Numbered from the stretch's first letter, positions 24,632 to 33,533 are shown. The stretch is 64,000 bases of DNA from Bacteroides faecium (GCF_012113595.1 NZ_CP050831.1:3534001-3598000); one strand, 5' to 3'. A program made the numbers and translations. Notes: a model not told the origin generated them from the sequence alone.

Positions 24632-25594
24632 ATGGATAAACTAAAATTGATAATTTTTTCAATTGCTATATCTGTACCTGTTTGTAGCAGTTTAATATGG
24701 GCGCTGTCAAAAACATTTCGTATAGGAGGTCCTGTCGGTGGTGGCATCATCTTATTGTTTATCATACCAGCAGTGATTTGTATAGCATTTCCAACCACCC
24801 TGATATTGGCTGTTTATAAATGCAGTGAACCCGCAACACGCAATATGATCTGGGGGGTAATGATTACTCTTTATATTATTCTTCCCGTGTATGTAGCAAT
24901 AAGCGAAGTTAAAAGGCTGTATCATTGGCACGTGATAGATGAAGCACGGAAGAAACTTCGTGATGACAAAATTTCTTATGAGGGTCTGGTTACAGCATTG
25001 TCACGTGCCGGATATCAGGATAATCATCCGTTCAGCTATATGCTTAGCCAAAATAGGATTGATTTTGCAAAGCGCTATATGTGCGAAAATCCCAAAGCGG
25101 ACTATGAGAATCTGCCAGATATTATGGTTTGGTACTATTATACAAACAAGATTTGTGATAATGAAAGCAATTATAGCGATTCAGTATCTATGCAAGCTGC
25201 TATTATTACGGCATTTCTATTAGATAACGGGTGGGATATAAATGCTACCGGAACAAAGAAGCATAATGGCAGGGAAGGTGATAGCATTGAGCGTACGGCA
25301 CTATATCTGGCTATTTTAAACCGAGATCCTTACACGGCTAATTTACTTATTGAACGGGGAGCTAATGTGAACAGCGGTAGATATTCTTGTTTATGGATGG
25401 CTATTTTGGAGCATGATGTCAAGCGTGTGCGGATGCTTATAGAACGGGGAGCAAATCCGAATGAAAATTATCATAATGAATCTCTATTGTATATAGCTGT
25501 GAAAAAGAATAATACGGAGATTGTCAAAATATTGCTTGACGCCGGAGCAAAGCCCAGAAGTGGCGAATTATTATTGCTACTTGTTGATAAATAG
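24632..25594 (+). CDS. Membrane protein with C-terminal ankyrin repeats
   Basis: A 320-residue protein. Three hydrophobic segments lie in the first ~95 residues (around 5-25, 35-60 and 70-92). A helical linker follows, and then ankyrin repeats from about residue 215 onward (TALYLAILNRDPYTANLLIERGA, LWMAILEHDVKRVRMLIERGA, LLYIAVKKNNTEIVKILLDAGA). The repeats probably face the cytoplasm and bind a protein partner. Membrane-anchored ankyrin proteins are frequent in toxin-immunity clusters. It follows the duplicated lipoprotein/DUF6714 units and precedes an AraC-type regulator in the same direction. Confidence 0.8.
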   Translation: MDKLKLIIFSIAISVPVCSSLIWALSKTFRIGGPVGGGIILLFIIPAVICIAFPTTLILAVYKCSEPATRNMIWGVMITLYIILPVYVAISEVKRLYHWHVIDEARKKLRDDKISYEGLVTALSRAGYQDNHPFSYMLSQNRIDFAKRYMCENPKADYENLPDIMVWYYYTNKICDNESNYSDSVSMQAAIITAFLLDNGWDINATGTKKHNGREGDSIERTALYLAILNRDPYTANLLIERGANVNSGRYSCLWMAILEHDVKRVRMLIERGANPNENYHNESLLYIAVKKNNTEIVKILLDAGAKPRSGELLLLLVDK

Positions 25595-25657
25595 ACTAAT
25601 CCCGAGCTGTGGAATCTGCTCTCACAAGAATATAAATAGTATAAAGCGTTTATTGAT

Positions 25658-26536
25658 ATGGAAACAACATCAACATTAAGCCAAGAACTGCTGCGGACGG
25701 TGGCGGCAGAACCGGAGATTGCGGAGAAGGTGCAAGTTCTGGTGGAAACAATGGAAGGAATGATACGAAGCAAGCAGGATGCGGGGAAATTTGCGGGGCT
25801 GGAACAGCTTGCCGAGGACGGGCGGGTAATGCGGTTCGTGGCAGATACGCTGAACAAGCTACCGGAAGCGGTGACGTACAGCGACAAGGGATTCGAGGCG
25901 TATGTGATGCTGGTTGCCTTGTCACGGGAAGATGCGGCACTGCGGTATGTGTTCCGGTTATCGAGTTGGTATATCAACTACGGGTGCAACAGGGAACTGC
26001 TGTACTTGTGCCGGATATTGCATATCTATCCCGAACGGGGGTATCTGAACGGGGTGTATAACCGACTGGCGCAGTATGTACAGCAAATGAAACGGAAGCG
26101 TCCGCACTGCACCAAGAGCGAGGATTTGCCGAAAGGTGCTACGGAACTGGAAATACCTATTGCCCGTGCGAAGGTAAAGGAAATGACGGGTGAAGAGTTG
26201 TTGCAGGCAGAGGTGTATCTGGGAATGGTGAAGAATAAAAGGCTCGTGGAGAAGGTTACGAAGCACTACATGAAGGCAAAGAATACGGGACATCTGGCTG
26301 ACCTTTGCGGGTACAGCCTAAGCACTTTCCGGCGGCTGTTCCGTGAAGAGTTCCGTACTACTCCCCATGAATGGCTGAAAGGACTGCGGAAAGACAAGGT
26401 GAAGAACCTGCTCACACAAACAGACTTGCCACTGGTGGAAGTGGCAGAGGTGTGCGGGTTTGTGTCGCAATCGTACCTGACGGAGTTCTGCCAGATGAAT
26501 TTCGGGGCAAGTCCGGGTGAGATACGGAAAAATTGA
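25658..26536 (+). CDS. AraC-type HTH regulator
   Basis: A 292-residue protein with a C-terminal AraC/XylS double helix-turn-helix (GHLADLCGYSLSTFRRLFRE, then LPLVEVAEVCGFVSQSYLTEF). The N-terminal ~190 residues form a helical sensor-like domain that I do not recognise. It is GC-richer than the cargo genes on both sides, and its lysine/arginine-rich style matches the conjugative backbone. It probably regulates neighbouring cargo or element genes. No palindrome clearly linked to it is visible. Confidence 0.8.
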   Translation: METTSTLSQELLRTVAAEPEIAEKVQVLVETMEGMIRSKQDAGKFAGLEQLAEDGRVMRFVADTLNKLPEAVTYSDKGFEAYVMLVALSREDAALRYVFRLSSWYINYGCNRELLYLCRILHIYPERGYLNGVYNRLAQYVQQMKRKRPHCTKSEDLPKGATELEIPIARAKVKEMTGEELLQAEVYLGMVKNKRLVEKVTKHYMKAKNTGHLADLCGYSLSTFRRLFREEFRTTPHEWLKGLRKDKVKNLLTQTDLPLVEVAEVCGFVSQSYLTEFCQMNFGASPGEIRKN

Positions 26537-26562
26537 TAATGAAAGATTAATGATAAGTTACA

Positions 26563-28176
26563 ATGAATATAAAAACACTTCTTTCCCATTTTATGAAAAG
26601 CAAAAGAGTTGAAATAAGCGAGCTAAGGACGGTTATAGAGCAAAGCGGTAACGGTCATTTGCCTTTGTCCTGCCGTGTGGAACTGTTACAGTCCATCGGT
26701 AACGTGGAGATAGTGAACAAAGTGTTTGCGGAGTGTTGCAAGAAGGTATATCCTCTTTGGGGAAATGAGATTGAAGATACCTTGTTGCGGAAACTGCTGT
26801 GTTCGGCGGACGAATACCTTTACCACGGGAAAGGGAAAGCGGATGCCTTAGTCGAAGAAGCGAATAGACTACGTAACTATGTAGAGGGGCAATCCTGTAC
26901 GGAAAGTATGGCAGGATGGGCGGTAATCTCACTTTGTTATTCGATAGCGGATCATGCCGCCGCTATGCTGGATATTGATGAATACGAGGGAGAAGATGAT
27001 GGTGCGTTTGAGTACGAGGTATGGAATACGGACTTTTTCGCTTCGATGGCTTTTGCCGGGGGTAATCCTTTTGTGGATGAAGGGGATGCGGGAAAAAGGC
27101 GGGAGTTCTGGAACTGGTATCTTGATATAGTAGAAACGCTGTGCCGTAAATCAGATGTGCCGCTGATCCGAATAGATGCCCCTAAGAAAAAAGAGGTGGA
27201 ACAAAACACTATTCCACAACGGACACAGACTTATCAGACACCTGCGATATTATCTAAAATTCAAGAAGTCATAGATAGCGCATTAATGTTATATGATAAG
27301 GATTACAATGATAAATGGGATAAAATTATAATATCTACTCGTTGTATGGCTGTGGGGCTAAGAGCAAAAAATGCTGTAATTAAAGAAGGGCAGGAACATA
27401 GAATGAAAACATCTTTGCAGGTGTTTGATATAATGAACGATGTTAAAAAGGAAATGTACAATCAGGCAAAAGTGGAAGGTGCATGGTTCTATTGTATCAT
27501 TGAGCTAAATCCTGACTTGACGTATTCTATCCGATTTGTCTATGACGATAAAAGCCAGATTCCACAAGACCACTTAGTAGATTCAGATGATTTTGTTGCT
27601 GAATTTAAGAAGTACCCACGTGCAAAAGATTATACTCCGGTGTGGTGGCAAGAGATATTGGGAAAGAAAGCGAAGTATTTGAAAAATACTATTATTGTGG
27701 AGCAATTAGCTATTCCACAGCGAACACAGACTTACCAAACACCTGCGATACAAGAGAAGATTCGGCAAGTTATAGAAAATTCGATGAAAGTATTCAATAA
27801 GTATTGTACAGGTAATTGGAGTAAAATTATTGTAGAAGCGCATTGTATTGGCGATGTGCGAACAAAGGGATATTTCATACAAGGAAACTCGACAACTGAA
27901 ATGCCTGTTTCTTTAGCAGCTTCGGACTTGTTGTCAGAAATAAAAGATGATATGTATAAGCAGGCAAGCAATGAAGGTTCATGGCTTATATGTAAAATCG
28001 AATTTGATACCCAAAAGAAATTTATTATTGAATTTAATTATGACAATAAGTCTTTATTACCCAATGATGTATTTGATAACCCGGAGAGATTAGAAACAGA
28101 ATTTGAGGATTACCCACGTACCAAAGAATATACTCCGGTGTGGTGGCAAGGAATATTGGGAAAGCGAAGTATTTGA
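26563..28176 (+). CDS. Probable polyimmunity protein: Imm5-like domain plus two YezG-like domains
   Basis: A 537-residue protein in three parts. Residues ~1-205 look like an Imm5-type immunity domain (SLCYSIADHAAAM, FFASMAFAGGNPF, FWNWYLDIVE). Then a linker IPQRTQTYQTPAI and a ~145-residue domain ending YPRAKDYTPVWWQEILGK. The same linker recurs with a second copy of that domain, ending YPRTKEYTPVWWQGILGK. The repeated domain resembles YezG/DUF600-type antitoxins. Fusions of unlike immunity domains are known in Bacteroidetes as polyimmunity proteins and protect against several toxins at once. No signal peptide is present, so it acts in the cytoplasm. Domain names are by pattern; the internal duplication is seen directly. 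Confidence 0.72.
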   Translation: MNIKTLLSHFMKSKRVEISELRTVIEQSGNGHLPLSCRVELLQSIGNVEIVNKVFAECCKKVYPLWGNEIEDTLLRKLLCSADEYLYHGKGKADALVEEANRLRNYVEGQSCTESMAGWAVISLCYSIADHAAAMLDIDEYEGEDDGAFEYEVWNTDFFASMAFAGGNPFVDEGDAGKRREFWNWYLDIVETLCRKSDVPLIRIDAPKKKEVEQNTIPQRTQTYQTPAILSKIQEVIDSALMLYDKDYNDKWDKIIISTRCMAVGLRAKNAVIKEGQEHRMKTSLQVFDIMNDVKKEMYNQAKVEGAWFYCIIELNPDLTYSIRFVYDDKSQIPQDHLVDSDDFVAEFKKYPRAKDYTPVWWQEILGKKAKYLKNTIIVEQLAIPQRTQTYQTPAIQEKIRQVIENSMKVFNKYCTGNWSKIIVEAHCIGDVRTKGYFIQGNSTTEMPVSLAASDLLSEIKDDMYKQASNEGSWLICKIEFDTQKKFIIEFNYDNKSLLPNDVFDNPERLETEFEDYPRTKEYTPVWWQGILGKRSI

Positions 28177-28224
28177 AATGACTTTTTCCTATAAATATGA
28201 TTGTGTAATTAGAAAAGAAATATT

Positions 28225-29052
28225 ATGATATTCGGAAGAAAGAAAACCAATTCGATAAATGATGTTTTGCAGAGTTATTCTACAGAACAGACAGGTATTA
28301 CAGAAATTAAGAAGTTGTTACAAAATGGAGTAAATGCAACTTTAGGGATTTCAGATACAAAAGGTTATGAACCTTTTCATGTCGGAACGACAGCTTTGAT
28401 GCTGGCAGCTAATTGGGGGTATGACAAATTATGCTATGCCTTGCTTAAACAGGGTGCTGATGTCAATGTGGCTAACACAGAGGGGTTCACCGCTCTGAAA
28501 GCTGCTATACGAAATAATTTTATAGATATTGTAAAGGCTTTATTAAACTCTGGTGCGGATATTAATCTTGTAGATAAATATGGTGAATCCGCATTGTTCT
28601 GGGCTACTTATAATACGGAAATCCTTAAATTGATTCTTGATGCACAACCTAAAGAACTGAATCTACAAAGTGAACATTATAAGGAAACGGCATTGATTAA
28701 TCCTTCACGTAACGGACAAATCGAAATTATGAGATTACTCTTGGAAGCCGGGATTGATCCTAATATTCCGGACAAGGGCGGTATGAGGGCTTTGCATTGG
28801 GCTGCACAATACGGACAGACGGAAAGCATCCGGTTGCTGTTATCTTATGGCGGGGATGTCAATAGTACCACTAAAAAGAAAATTACCCCTTTAATCTCGG
28901 CAGTAATCAAAGGAAATCCGGATGCGGTTGAATTGTTGCTGAAATCCGGTGCAGACGTTCATGCAAAAGAAAAAACTGGTTGGAGTGCTTTAACGTTTGC
29001 GGAAAAGAATGGTAAAGAGGATATTATTACTATATTACAAGCATATAGTTGA
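28225..29052 (+). CDS. Ankyrin-repeat protein
   Basis: A 275-residue soluble protein made almost entirely of ankyrin repeats, about seven, each with the A-x-x-G/L...LL-x-x-GA-D/N-x-N pattern (for example TALMLAANWGYDKLCYALLK, TALKAAIRNNFIDIVKALLN, ALHWAAQYGQTESIRLLLSY). No signal peptide or membrane segment. Ankyrin proteins of this size are common in Bacteroidetes immunity clusters, where they bind a partner protein. It sits 48 bases after the polyimmunity gene in the same orientation and could share its transcript. The binding partner is unknown. Confidence 0.82.
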   Translation: MIFGRKKTNSINDVLQSYSTEQTGITEIKKLLQNGVNATLGISDTKGYEPFHVGTTALMLAANWGYDKLCYALLKQGADVNVANTEGFTALKAAIRNNFIDIVKALLNSGADINLVDKYGESALFWATYNTEILKLILDAQPKELNLQSEHYKETALINPSRNGQIEIMRLLLEAGIDPNIPDKGGMRALHWAAQYGQTESIRLLLSYGGDVNSTTKKKITPLISAVIKGNPDAVELLLKSGADVHAKEKTGWSALTFAEKNGKEDIITILQAYS

Positions 29053-29378
29053 TTATTATAAACAATTAGATTTGAAATAAAATGATACTGATTATATTAC
29101 CTCTTATCTTGATTCTTTTTCGATTCTGGATAGGTTGTTTTATTTCATAGAAGATATAAACTAACGGAACAGTTCTATTCGTACATTTCACATTATCGGT
29201 AATTCTTATAACTTACAATTTGTTTTCGTTCCATTGATACAATTAATGAAATAAGCTGCTACATTGATTTTTGTGTGATTTGAGCGATTATCGAAAAAGA
29301 ATGGACGGGAAACGAAAAAAGTAATATTCGGATTGCCAGTAACTTTGCAGCCGTTTTTAGAAACCTAAAAAGGATTGC
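29053..29378. other. Intergenic region before rteC
   Basis: Holds a promoter-repeat copy at 29286-29347 (listed) and a tiny open frame at 29082-29150 encoding 22 mostly hydrophobic residues (MILIILPLILIL...). That frame may be a fragment or chance. Otherwise AT-rich with no recognisable feature. Confidence 0.5.
29286..29347 (+). promoter_or_regulatory. Dispersed promoter repeat, copy 2 (before rteC)
   Basis: GATTATCGAAAAAGAATGGACGG-type start, same body as the other copies for about 40 bases, then a diverged stretch ending in the -7 box TAACTTTG (29340-29347). It would drive rteC from about 29354, so this copy serves a backbone gene rather than cargo. Confidence 0.7.
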
Positions 29379-30200
29379 ATGGATAAATTTTTTGATTCAA
29401 TGTTACAGGAGATTGACCGATATACGGGGACGGTCAATCTGGAAGGGGAAAACATTATTCCGGGATGCCGTGAAATGACGAAGTTCCTGAAAGAAAAGAT
29501 GGTTGAACTGAAAGACTTCGCACTGTCACACAAGTTTAAGGATGACGCAGAGGAAATCCGATTTTTTAAGTATCAAAAGCCGCTGATACTCGGACGGCTG
29601 CTCTACTTCTACAAGCTATACCAGATCGAGAGCAACCGACCGCCAAGCAATGAGCTTGCCGCAGGTTATTATCAGGGTGAGATAGAGAAGATGAAAGCAG
29701 CCTTTGAGAATAGCCTGTCATTCTTCCAGTATTACCGTAGCGGGGCTACGTACCGGGACAACTTCTACTTCAAACGGGGACAAACGGAGATAAGCCCGGA
29801 AACGGACACGTTCATCTTCGAGCCGGAAGCGGAGCTATCCACCGGATATGACCGACTGGTCGCCCGGCTGATTGCGGTGGAACTGCTGTTAGCCTTCCTG
29901 ACAAGGCGGATGCGTGAGCCTGCGGACGGTGAACCGCTATCGGGAAAGAAACTGTACTGGACGGACAAGAAAGCGGCGGCGGTGGAACTGATATACGGCA
30001 TCCATGCGGTGGGAAGCGTGGATAACGGGAAGGCGGACATTATCGACATCGTGACGGCATTTGAACGGACATTCCATATTGATCTGGGCGACGTGTACCA
30101 CACGTTTATCGCCATGCGTAACCGGAAGAACAGCCGGACAGTGTATCTTGACCAAATGATCGAACAACTGCTCAAACGGATGGACGAAACGGACAACTAA
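29379..30200 (+). CDS. rteC: RteC-family protein (element regulator)
   Basis: A 273-residue protein matching RteC: N-terminal helical FLKEKMVELKDFALSHKF, the segment EEIRFFKYQKPLILGRLLYF, and a C-terminal winged-helix-like part with a conserved-looking LYWTDKKAAAVELIYGI and GDVYHTFIAMRNRKN. In CTnDOT, RteC activates the excision operon in response to tetracycline-controlled RteA/RteB. Here no rteA, rteB or tetQ is visible, so the signal feeding this RteC is unknown. Its promoter belongs to the dispersed repeat family, and a strong terminator follows at 30291-30334. Confidence 0.85.
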   Translation: MDKFFDSMLQEIDRYTGTVNLEGENIIPGCREMTKFLKEKMVELKDFALSHKFKDDAEEIRFFKYQKPLILGRLLYFYKLYQIESNRPPSNELAAGYYQGEIEKMKAAFENSLSFFQYYRSGATYRDNFYFKRGQTEISPETDTFIFEPEAELSTGYDRLVARLIAVELLLAFLTRRMREPADGEPLSGKKLYWTDKKAAAVELIYGIHAVGSVDNGKADIIDIVTAFERTFHIDLGDVYHTFIAMRNRKNSRTVYLDQMIEQLLKRMDETDN

Positions 30201-30290
30201 CTTACTGAAAACCAGTTATGGGATTACCAAGTTCGTAGCAAGCTGCTAAAAGCGACTTTATCGAACCCTAACCAGTGACAAGCGGCTTGC

Positions 30291-30334
30291 AGCCGCCGGA
30301 AGAACCGAAGAAAAGGCTCTCCGGCGGCTTTTTT
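30291..30334 (+). terminator. Terminator after rteC
   Basis: AGCCGCCGGA (30291-30300) pairs with TCCGGCGGCT (30320-30329) across a 19-base loop, followed by TTTTTT. Confidence 0.85.
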
Positions 30335-30433
30335 CGTGCCGGAAAAAATCTTTGGCAAGGTGGTACGGACGTGAAAAGAAAAACAATCGAATAGGCGGAC
30401 ATTTGCGACCATAAATCTAAAAATCAACAGATT

Positions 30434-30844
30434 ATGGAAGTAATAACAATCGAAAGCAAAGCGTTTGCCGCCCTCGTGGAGAAGATAGACGGGATAGCGG
30501 CATACGTGGAAGCGTCCCGGCAAAAAGAACAGGACGGACAGCAGGGACAGGAAGAGAAGAACAGCCGGACGACGGGCAAGTGGATGACAGGCAGCGAGGT
30601 GTGCGAATATCTCGAAATCAGCCCCCGCACCTTGCAACGCTACCGCACGAACCGGATTATCGCCTTCTCCATCTGCGGGAAGAAAATCCGCTACCGCCGC
30701 ACGGACGTGGAGCAGTTCCGGGAACGGTGGATGCGGGAAACACCCGACAAGCAGATCGACCGGATGGTCGAAGCACACCCTTTGCATGAACGTAAATACA
30801 AGCTGTATGGTAAGAAAAGAGGAAATACTGGCAAGGACGAGTAA
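30434..30844 (+). CDS. Helix-turn-helix (excisionase/MerR-like) protein
   Basis: A 136-residue protein. The N-terminal half is a short coiled/charged segment rich in Gln and Glu. The C-terminal half is an excisionase-type HTH_17 domain: WMTGSEVCEYLEISPRTLQRYRTNRIIAFSICGKKIRYRRTDVE-like arrangement (residues ~55-100). Such proteins act as DNA-bending excision or replication helpers in Bacteroidetes elements. Its reading frame overlaps the start of the following primase-like gene, as in other elements, so the two are coupled. A similar HTH protein follows that gene (32884-33186). Confidence 0.82.
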   Translation: MEVITIESKAFAALVEKIDGIAAYVEASRQKEQDGQQGQEEKNSRTTGKWMTGSEVCEYLEISPRTLQRYRTNRIIAFSICGKKIRYRRTDVEQFRERWMRETPDKQIDRMVEAHPLHERKYKLYGKKRGNTGKDE

Positions 30845-32909
30845 CGGGCTGGACGTGTTCCGCCACTACCTGCCCGTGAAGTGGCGGGTAGGCAGGAATT
30901 TCCTGAACCCGCTGTACGAGGACAGCAAGGCTTCGTGCAACGTGTATTATGACCGCCGTAGCGGGACGTACAGGATGAAGGACTTCGGGAACGGGGACTT
31001 TTCGGGCGACTGTTTCTTTATCGTGGCGAAAATCAAGGGATTGGACTGCAAGAACGCCGCCGACTTCGTGGAGATACTGGAAACGATAGACCGTGAGCTG
31101 TGTCTGGGTATCAGCGAAGATGTACCGCCAGAAACGGTACGGGAACGGCAGGCTGCCATGCGGGTTGTCCCGTTGGCGGAAGGAAGCGGGATGAAAGGTG
31201 ACGGGACGGCAGAGCCGACCGGGACGGAAGAACGGGCGGCAGAGCCGGAACACAAGCCACGCCCGTACCGGACGGTGCAGCAGCCGTTCACGGAAAAGGA
31301 ACTGGAATATTGGGCTGGGTACGGGATAACGGAAGCGGTGCTGAACCGATACGGGGTGCAGTCGCTGAAGGAATACCGGAGCGAAACGAAAGACGGGAAA
31401 GCGTTCGGTTTCACGTCCACAGCCATAGAACCGATATTTGGGTACGTGGGGAAATGGGGCGTGAAGGTGTACCGCCCGAAATCGGAAGTACGGTTCGTGT
31501 ACGGCGGTCATACGGGAGATAATTATTGCTTCGGGCTGGAAGAGTTGCCGCCCAAAGGCGACACGCTGTTCCTGACGGGCGGGGAAAAGGATGTGCTGAC
31601 GCTGGCGGCGCACGGGTTCCATGCGATCTGTTTCAATTCGGAAACATCGGTGATACCTGCAAAGATCATCCGGAAGTTAGTGTATCGGTTCAAACATATC
31701 GTTCTGCTGTACGATGTGGATAAGATAGGGCTGGAAAGCTCCGAGAAGCACCGACAGCAGCTAACGGAGTACGGGGTGAAACGGCTGGTGCTGCCGCTGA
31801 CGGGTGAAAAGACGGACAAGGACGTGTCGGACTACTTCAAGGCGGGACGGACACGGGACGAGTTCGTGAAGCTGTTCCTTAAAATGCTGGATAGCCTGTA
31901 CGGTGACACGATGGCGGTATTGAAATCCTGCGAGATCGACTACGACCACCCGCCACAGCAGGCGGTCGCCATCGTGACCGCCGGGGACGTGCCTCTGGGT
32001 TCGGAAGAGAACATCCTCTGCATCACGGGCGGGGAAGGCACGGGAAAGAGTAATTATACGGCGGCACTGGTCGCCGGGGCGATTCAGGAGAAGGAAACGG
32101 ATGCGGACTTGCTGGGCGTTCGGGTAGAGCCGAACCGGAAAGGGCGTGCGGTGCTGCTCTACGATACGGAGCAGAGCGAGCAACAACTGTACAAGAACAC
32201 GGGGCGGATGCTGCGGCGTGCCGGACGGGAGAAGATGCCGGAGTTCCTGCACGTGTATTGCCTGACGGGAATGTCACGGAGCGAGCGACTGACGGCTATC
32301 ATGCAGAGCATGGATAAGTACCATTACCTGCACGGGGGGATTCATCTGGTGGTGATCGACGGGGTGGCAGACTTGATACGCTGCGCCAATGACGAGGGGG
32401 AAAGCGTGGCGTTGATTGACGAGATTTACCGACTGGCGGGGATTTACCGCACGTGCATCGCCGCCGTGGTGCATTTCGTTCCGAACGGGTTGAAGTTAAG
32501 GGGACACTTGGGTAGCGAGTTGCAGCGCAAGTCGGCGGCTATCCTCTCAATAGAGAAGGACGAGAACCCGGAAATCTCGGTCGTGAAAGCATTGAAAGTG
32601 CGTGACGGCAGCCCGTTGGATATTCCTATCATGCAGTTCCGCTGGGACAAACAGATGGGGATGCCCGTGTACGTGGGCGAAAAGCCCCGTGCGGAGAAAG
32701 AGAAGCGCAAGGAGAAGGAACTGGCGGAGATGGCACGGGAAGCGTTCACCCGGCAAGAGAAGTATGGCTACATCGAACTGTGCGAACTGATACAGGAGAT
32801 GCTGGAAGTGAAGGAACGGACGGCAAAGGGATATATCCGCTATATGCGTGAGAAGGAAATCGTCGAAAAGGAAGGAGATTACTATGTACACGGACAGGGA
32901 AGAGTTTGA
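30807..32909 (+). CDS. Primase/helicase-like replication protein (Toprim + RecA-like ATPase)
   Basis: A 700-residue protein. The N-terminal ~100 residues resemble a primase zinc-finger-type domain that has lost its cysteines (YYDRRSGTYRMKDFGNGDFSG). Then comes a Toprim-like region (LFLTGGEKDVLTLAAHG, IVLLYDVDKIG), then a RecA/AAA_25-type ATPase with Walker A TGGEGTGKSN and Walker B LVVIDGVADLI. A basic C-terminal tail (RAEKEKRKEKE) precedes a winged-helix-like end. This layout is shared by RepA-like helicase-primases of mobile elements and suggests a role in copying the excised or transferred form. The ATG at 30807 is chosen; 30786 is also possible. It overlaps its neighbours at both ends. 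Confidence 0.8.
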   Translation: MVRKEEILARTSNGLDVFRHYLPVKWRVGRNFLNPLYEDSKASCNVYYDRRSGTYRMKDFGNGDFSGDCFFIVAKIKGLDCKNAADFVEILETIDRELCLGISEDVPPETVRERQAAMRVVPLAEGSGMKGDGTAEPTGTEERAAEPEHKPRPYRTVQQPFTEKELEYWAGYGITEAVLNRYGVQSLKEYRSETKDGKAFGFTSTAIEPIFGYVGKWGVKVYRPKSEVRFVYGGHTGDNYCFGLEELPPKGDTLFLTGGEKDVLTLAAHGFHAICFNSETSVIPAKIIRKLVYRFKHIVLLYDVDKIGLESSEKHRQQLTEYGVKRLVLPLTGEKTDKDVSDYFKAGRTRDEFVKLFLKMLDSLYGDTMAVLKSCEIDYDHPPQQAVAIVTAGDVPLGSEENILCITGGEGTGKSNYTAALVAGAIQEKETDADLLGVRVEPNRKGRAVLLYDTEQSEQQLYKNTGRMLRRAGREKMPEFLHVYCLTGMSRSERLTAIMQSMDKYHYLHGGIHLVVIDGVADLIRCANDEGESVALIDEIYRLAGIYRTCIAAVVHFVPNGLKLRGHLGSELQRKSAAILSIEKDENPEISVVKALKVRDGSPLDIPIMQFRWDKQMGMPVYVGEKPRAEKEKRKEKELAEMAREAFTRQEKYGYIELCELIQEMLEVKERTAKGYIRYMREKEIVEKEGDYYVHGQGRV

Positions 32910-33186
32910 AGGCTGGATGCAGCGGATCATGCAGCGGTTCGACACAACCGAAAAGCTGCTGGAAAGGGTGCTGAAAAAGAACAGCCAACTGGACGGTGAA
33001 GAGGTGCTGGATAATCAGGACTTGTGCCTGCTGCTGAAAGTCGGCATACGGACGTTGCAGCGATACCGGGCTATGGGGCTGCTGCCCTACTTCACGATCA
33101 GCGGGAAGGTATTCTACCGGGCGAAAGATGTGCATGAGTTTATCCGCAACCGATTCGATGCAGTGGCGGAGAGAAAGCGTAAGTGA
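32884..33186 (+). CDS. Helix-turn-helix (excisionase-like) protein
   Basis: A 100-residue protein with an N-terminal helix (REEFEGWMQRIMQRF) and a C-terminal HTH_17 domain (VLDNQDLCLLLKVGIRTLQRYRAMG, then FYRAKDVHEFI). It is a paralogue in layout of the protein at 30434-30844. It overlaps the end of the replication protein by 26 bases, so the three genes form one operon. A role as accessory factor for excision, replication or transfer is likely from the family. The ATG at 32884 is preferred because it gives the family N-terminus. Confidence 0.8.
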   Translation: MYTDREEFEGWMQRIMQRFDTTEKLLERVLKKNSQLDGEEVLDNQDLCLLLKVGIRTLQRYRAMGLLPYFTISGKVFYRAKDVHEFIRNRFDAVAERKRK

Positions 33187-33235
33187 AAAGTGAACGGTTG
33201 CCCTGCTTTGTCGTGAGATAAGGCGGGGCTATTCT

Positions 33236-33266
33236 TTTGTAGTTCGGCAGGTTTGCACTATATTTG
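33236..33266 (+). promoter_or_regulatory. Promoter of the structured leader RNA
   Basis: TTTG at 33236-33239, 19 bp spacer, TATATTTG at 33259-33266: a near-ideal Bacteroidetes promoter. Transcription would begin near 33272. Confidence 0.75.
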
Positions 33267-33277
33267 CAACAGAAAAT

Positions 33278-33301
33278 ATGAAAGTTCATTGCCCGGCTTG
33301 A
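33278..33301 (+). CDS. Possible 7-codon leader peptide
   Basis: ATG at 33278 opens a frame MKVHCPA ending at TGA 33299-33301. The stop lies in the loop side of hairpin 1 of the structured leader, as expected for ribosome-controlled attenuation. Very short, so it may be chance. Confidence 0.3.
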   Translation: MKVHCPA

Positions 33302-33469
33302 ACGCAAGCGGGTTTTGATTATATAGATTGTACGTTCGCTAAACGTCTTGAAGTAGGAAACTGGTAATTTTTGACAAATCAGACGAATGGCGCAATGCAC
33401 ATGCTGTATGTATATACGGCGTGAGCTTGCCTATTCGATTTGTCAGGCATACCAGTGCCTCTACTTCGG

Positions 33470-33496
33470 AATAGTGTGAGTTCACGCTATTTTTTT
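33470..33496 (+). terminator. Terminator of the structured leader RNA
   Basis: AATAGTGTGA pairs with TCACGCTATT (one G-T wobble) around a two-base loop and runs into seven T's. It stands 37 bases before the ATG at 33534, so read-through would be required to express that gene from the upstream promoter. Confidence 0.75.
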
Positions 33497-33533
33497 ATGG
33501 CTGCTGGCGGGCATAACCGATAAAAACAACGTT

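Larger units (their letters stand above)
33272..33497 (+). ncRNA. Candidate structured leader RNA or small RNA
   Basis: Between a good promoter and a terminator, about 225 nt folds into nested helices. Hairpin 1: CCC..GCTTG/CAAGC-GGG (33292-33312), followed by TTTT. Hairpin 2: ACGTT/AACGT (33332-33346). Then one long stem with exact pairs GAAGTAG 33350-33356/CTACTTC 33461-33467, ACTGGTA 33360-33366/TACCAGT 33450-33456, TGACAAATC 33372-33380/GATTTGTCA 33437-33445, and an apical GCTGTAT/ATACGGC (33403-33420). A terminator closes it (33470-33496). It may be an attenuator for the DHFR-like gene at 33534 or a free small RNA. I do not recognise a known family. Confidence 0.6.

Noticed and set aside
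29379..30200. A tetracycline-inducible rteABC/tetQ module
   Set aside because: Only rteC is present; no two-component rteA/rteB or tetQ gene is visible.
30657..31622. Minus-strand frame of 321 codons across two genes
   Set aside because: Spans the overlap of the HTH and replication protein genes on the plus strand, with His/Arg/Phe-rich shadow composition.
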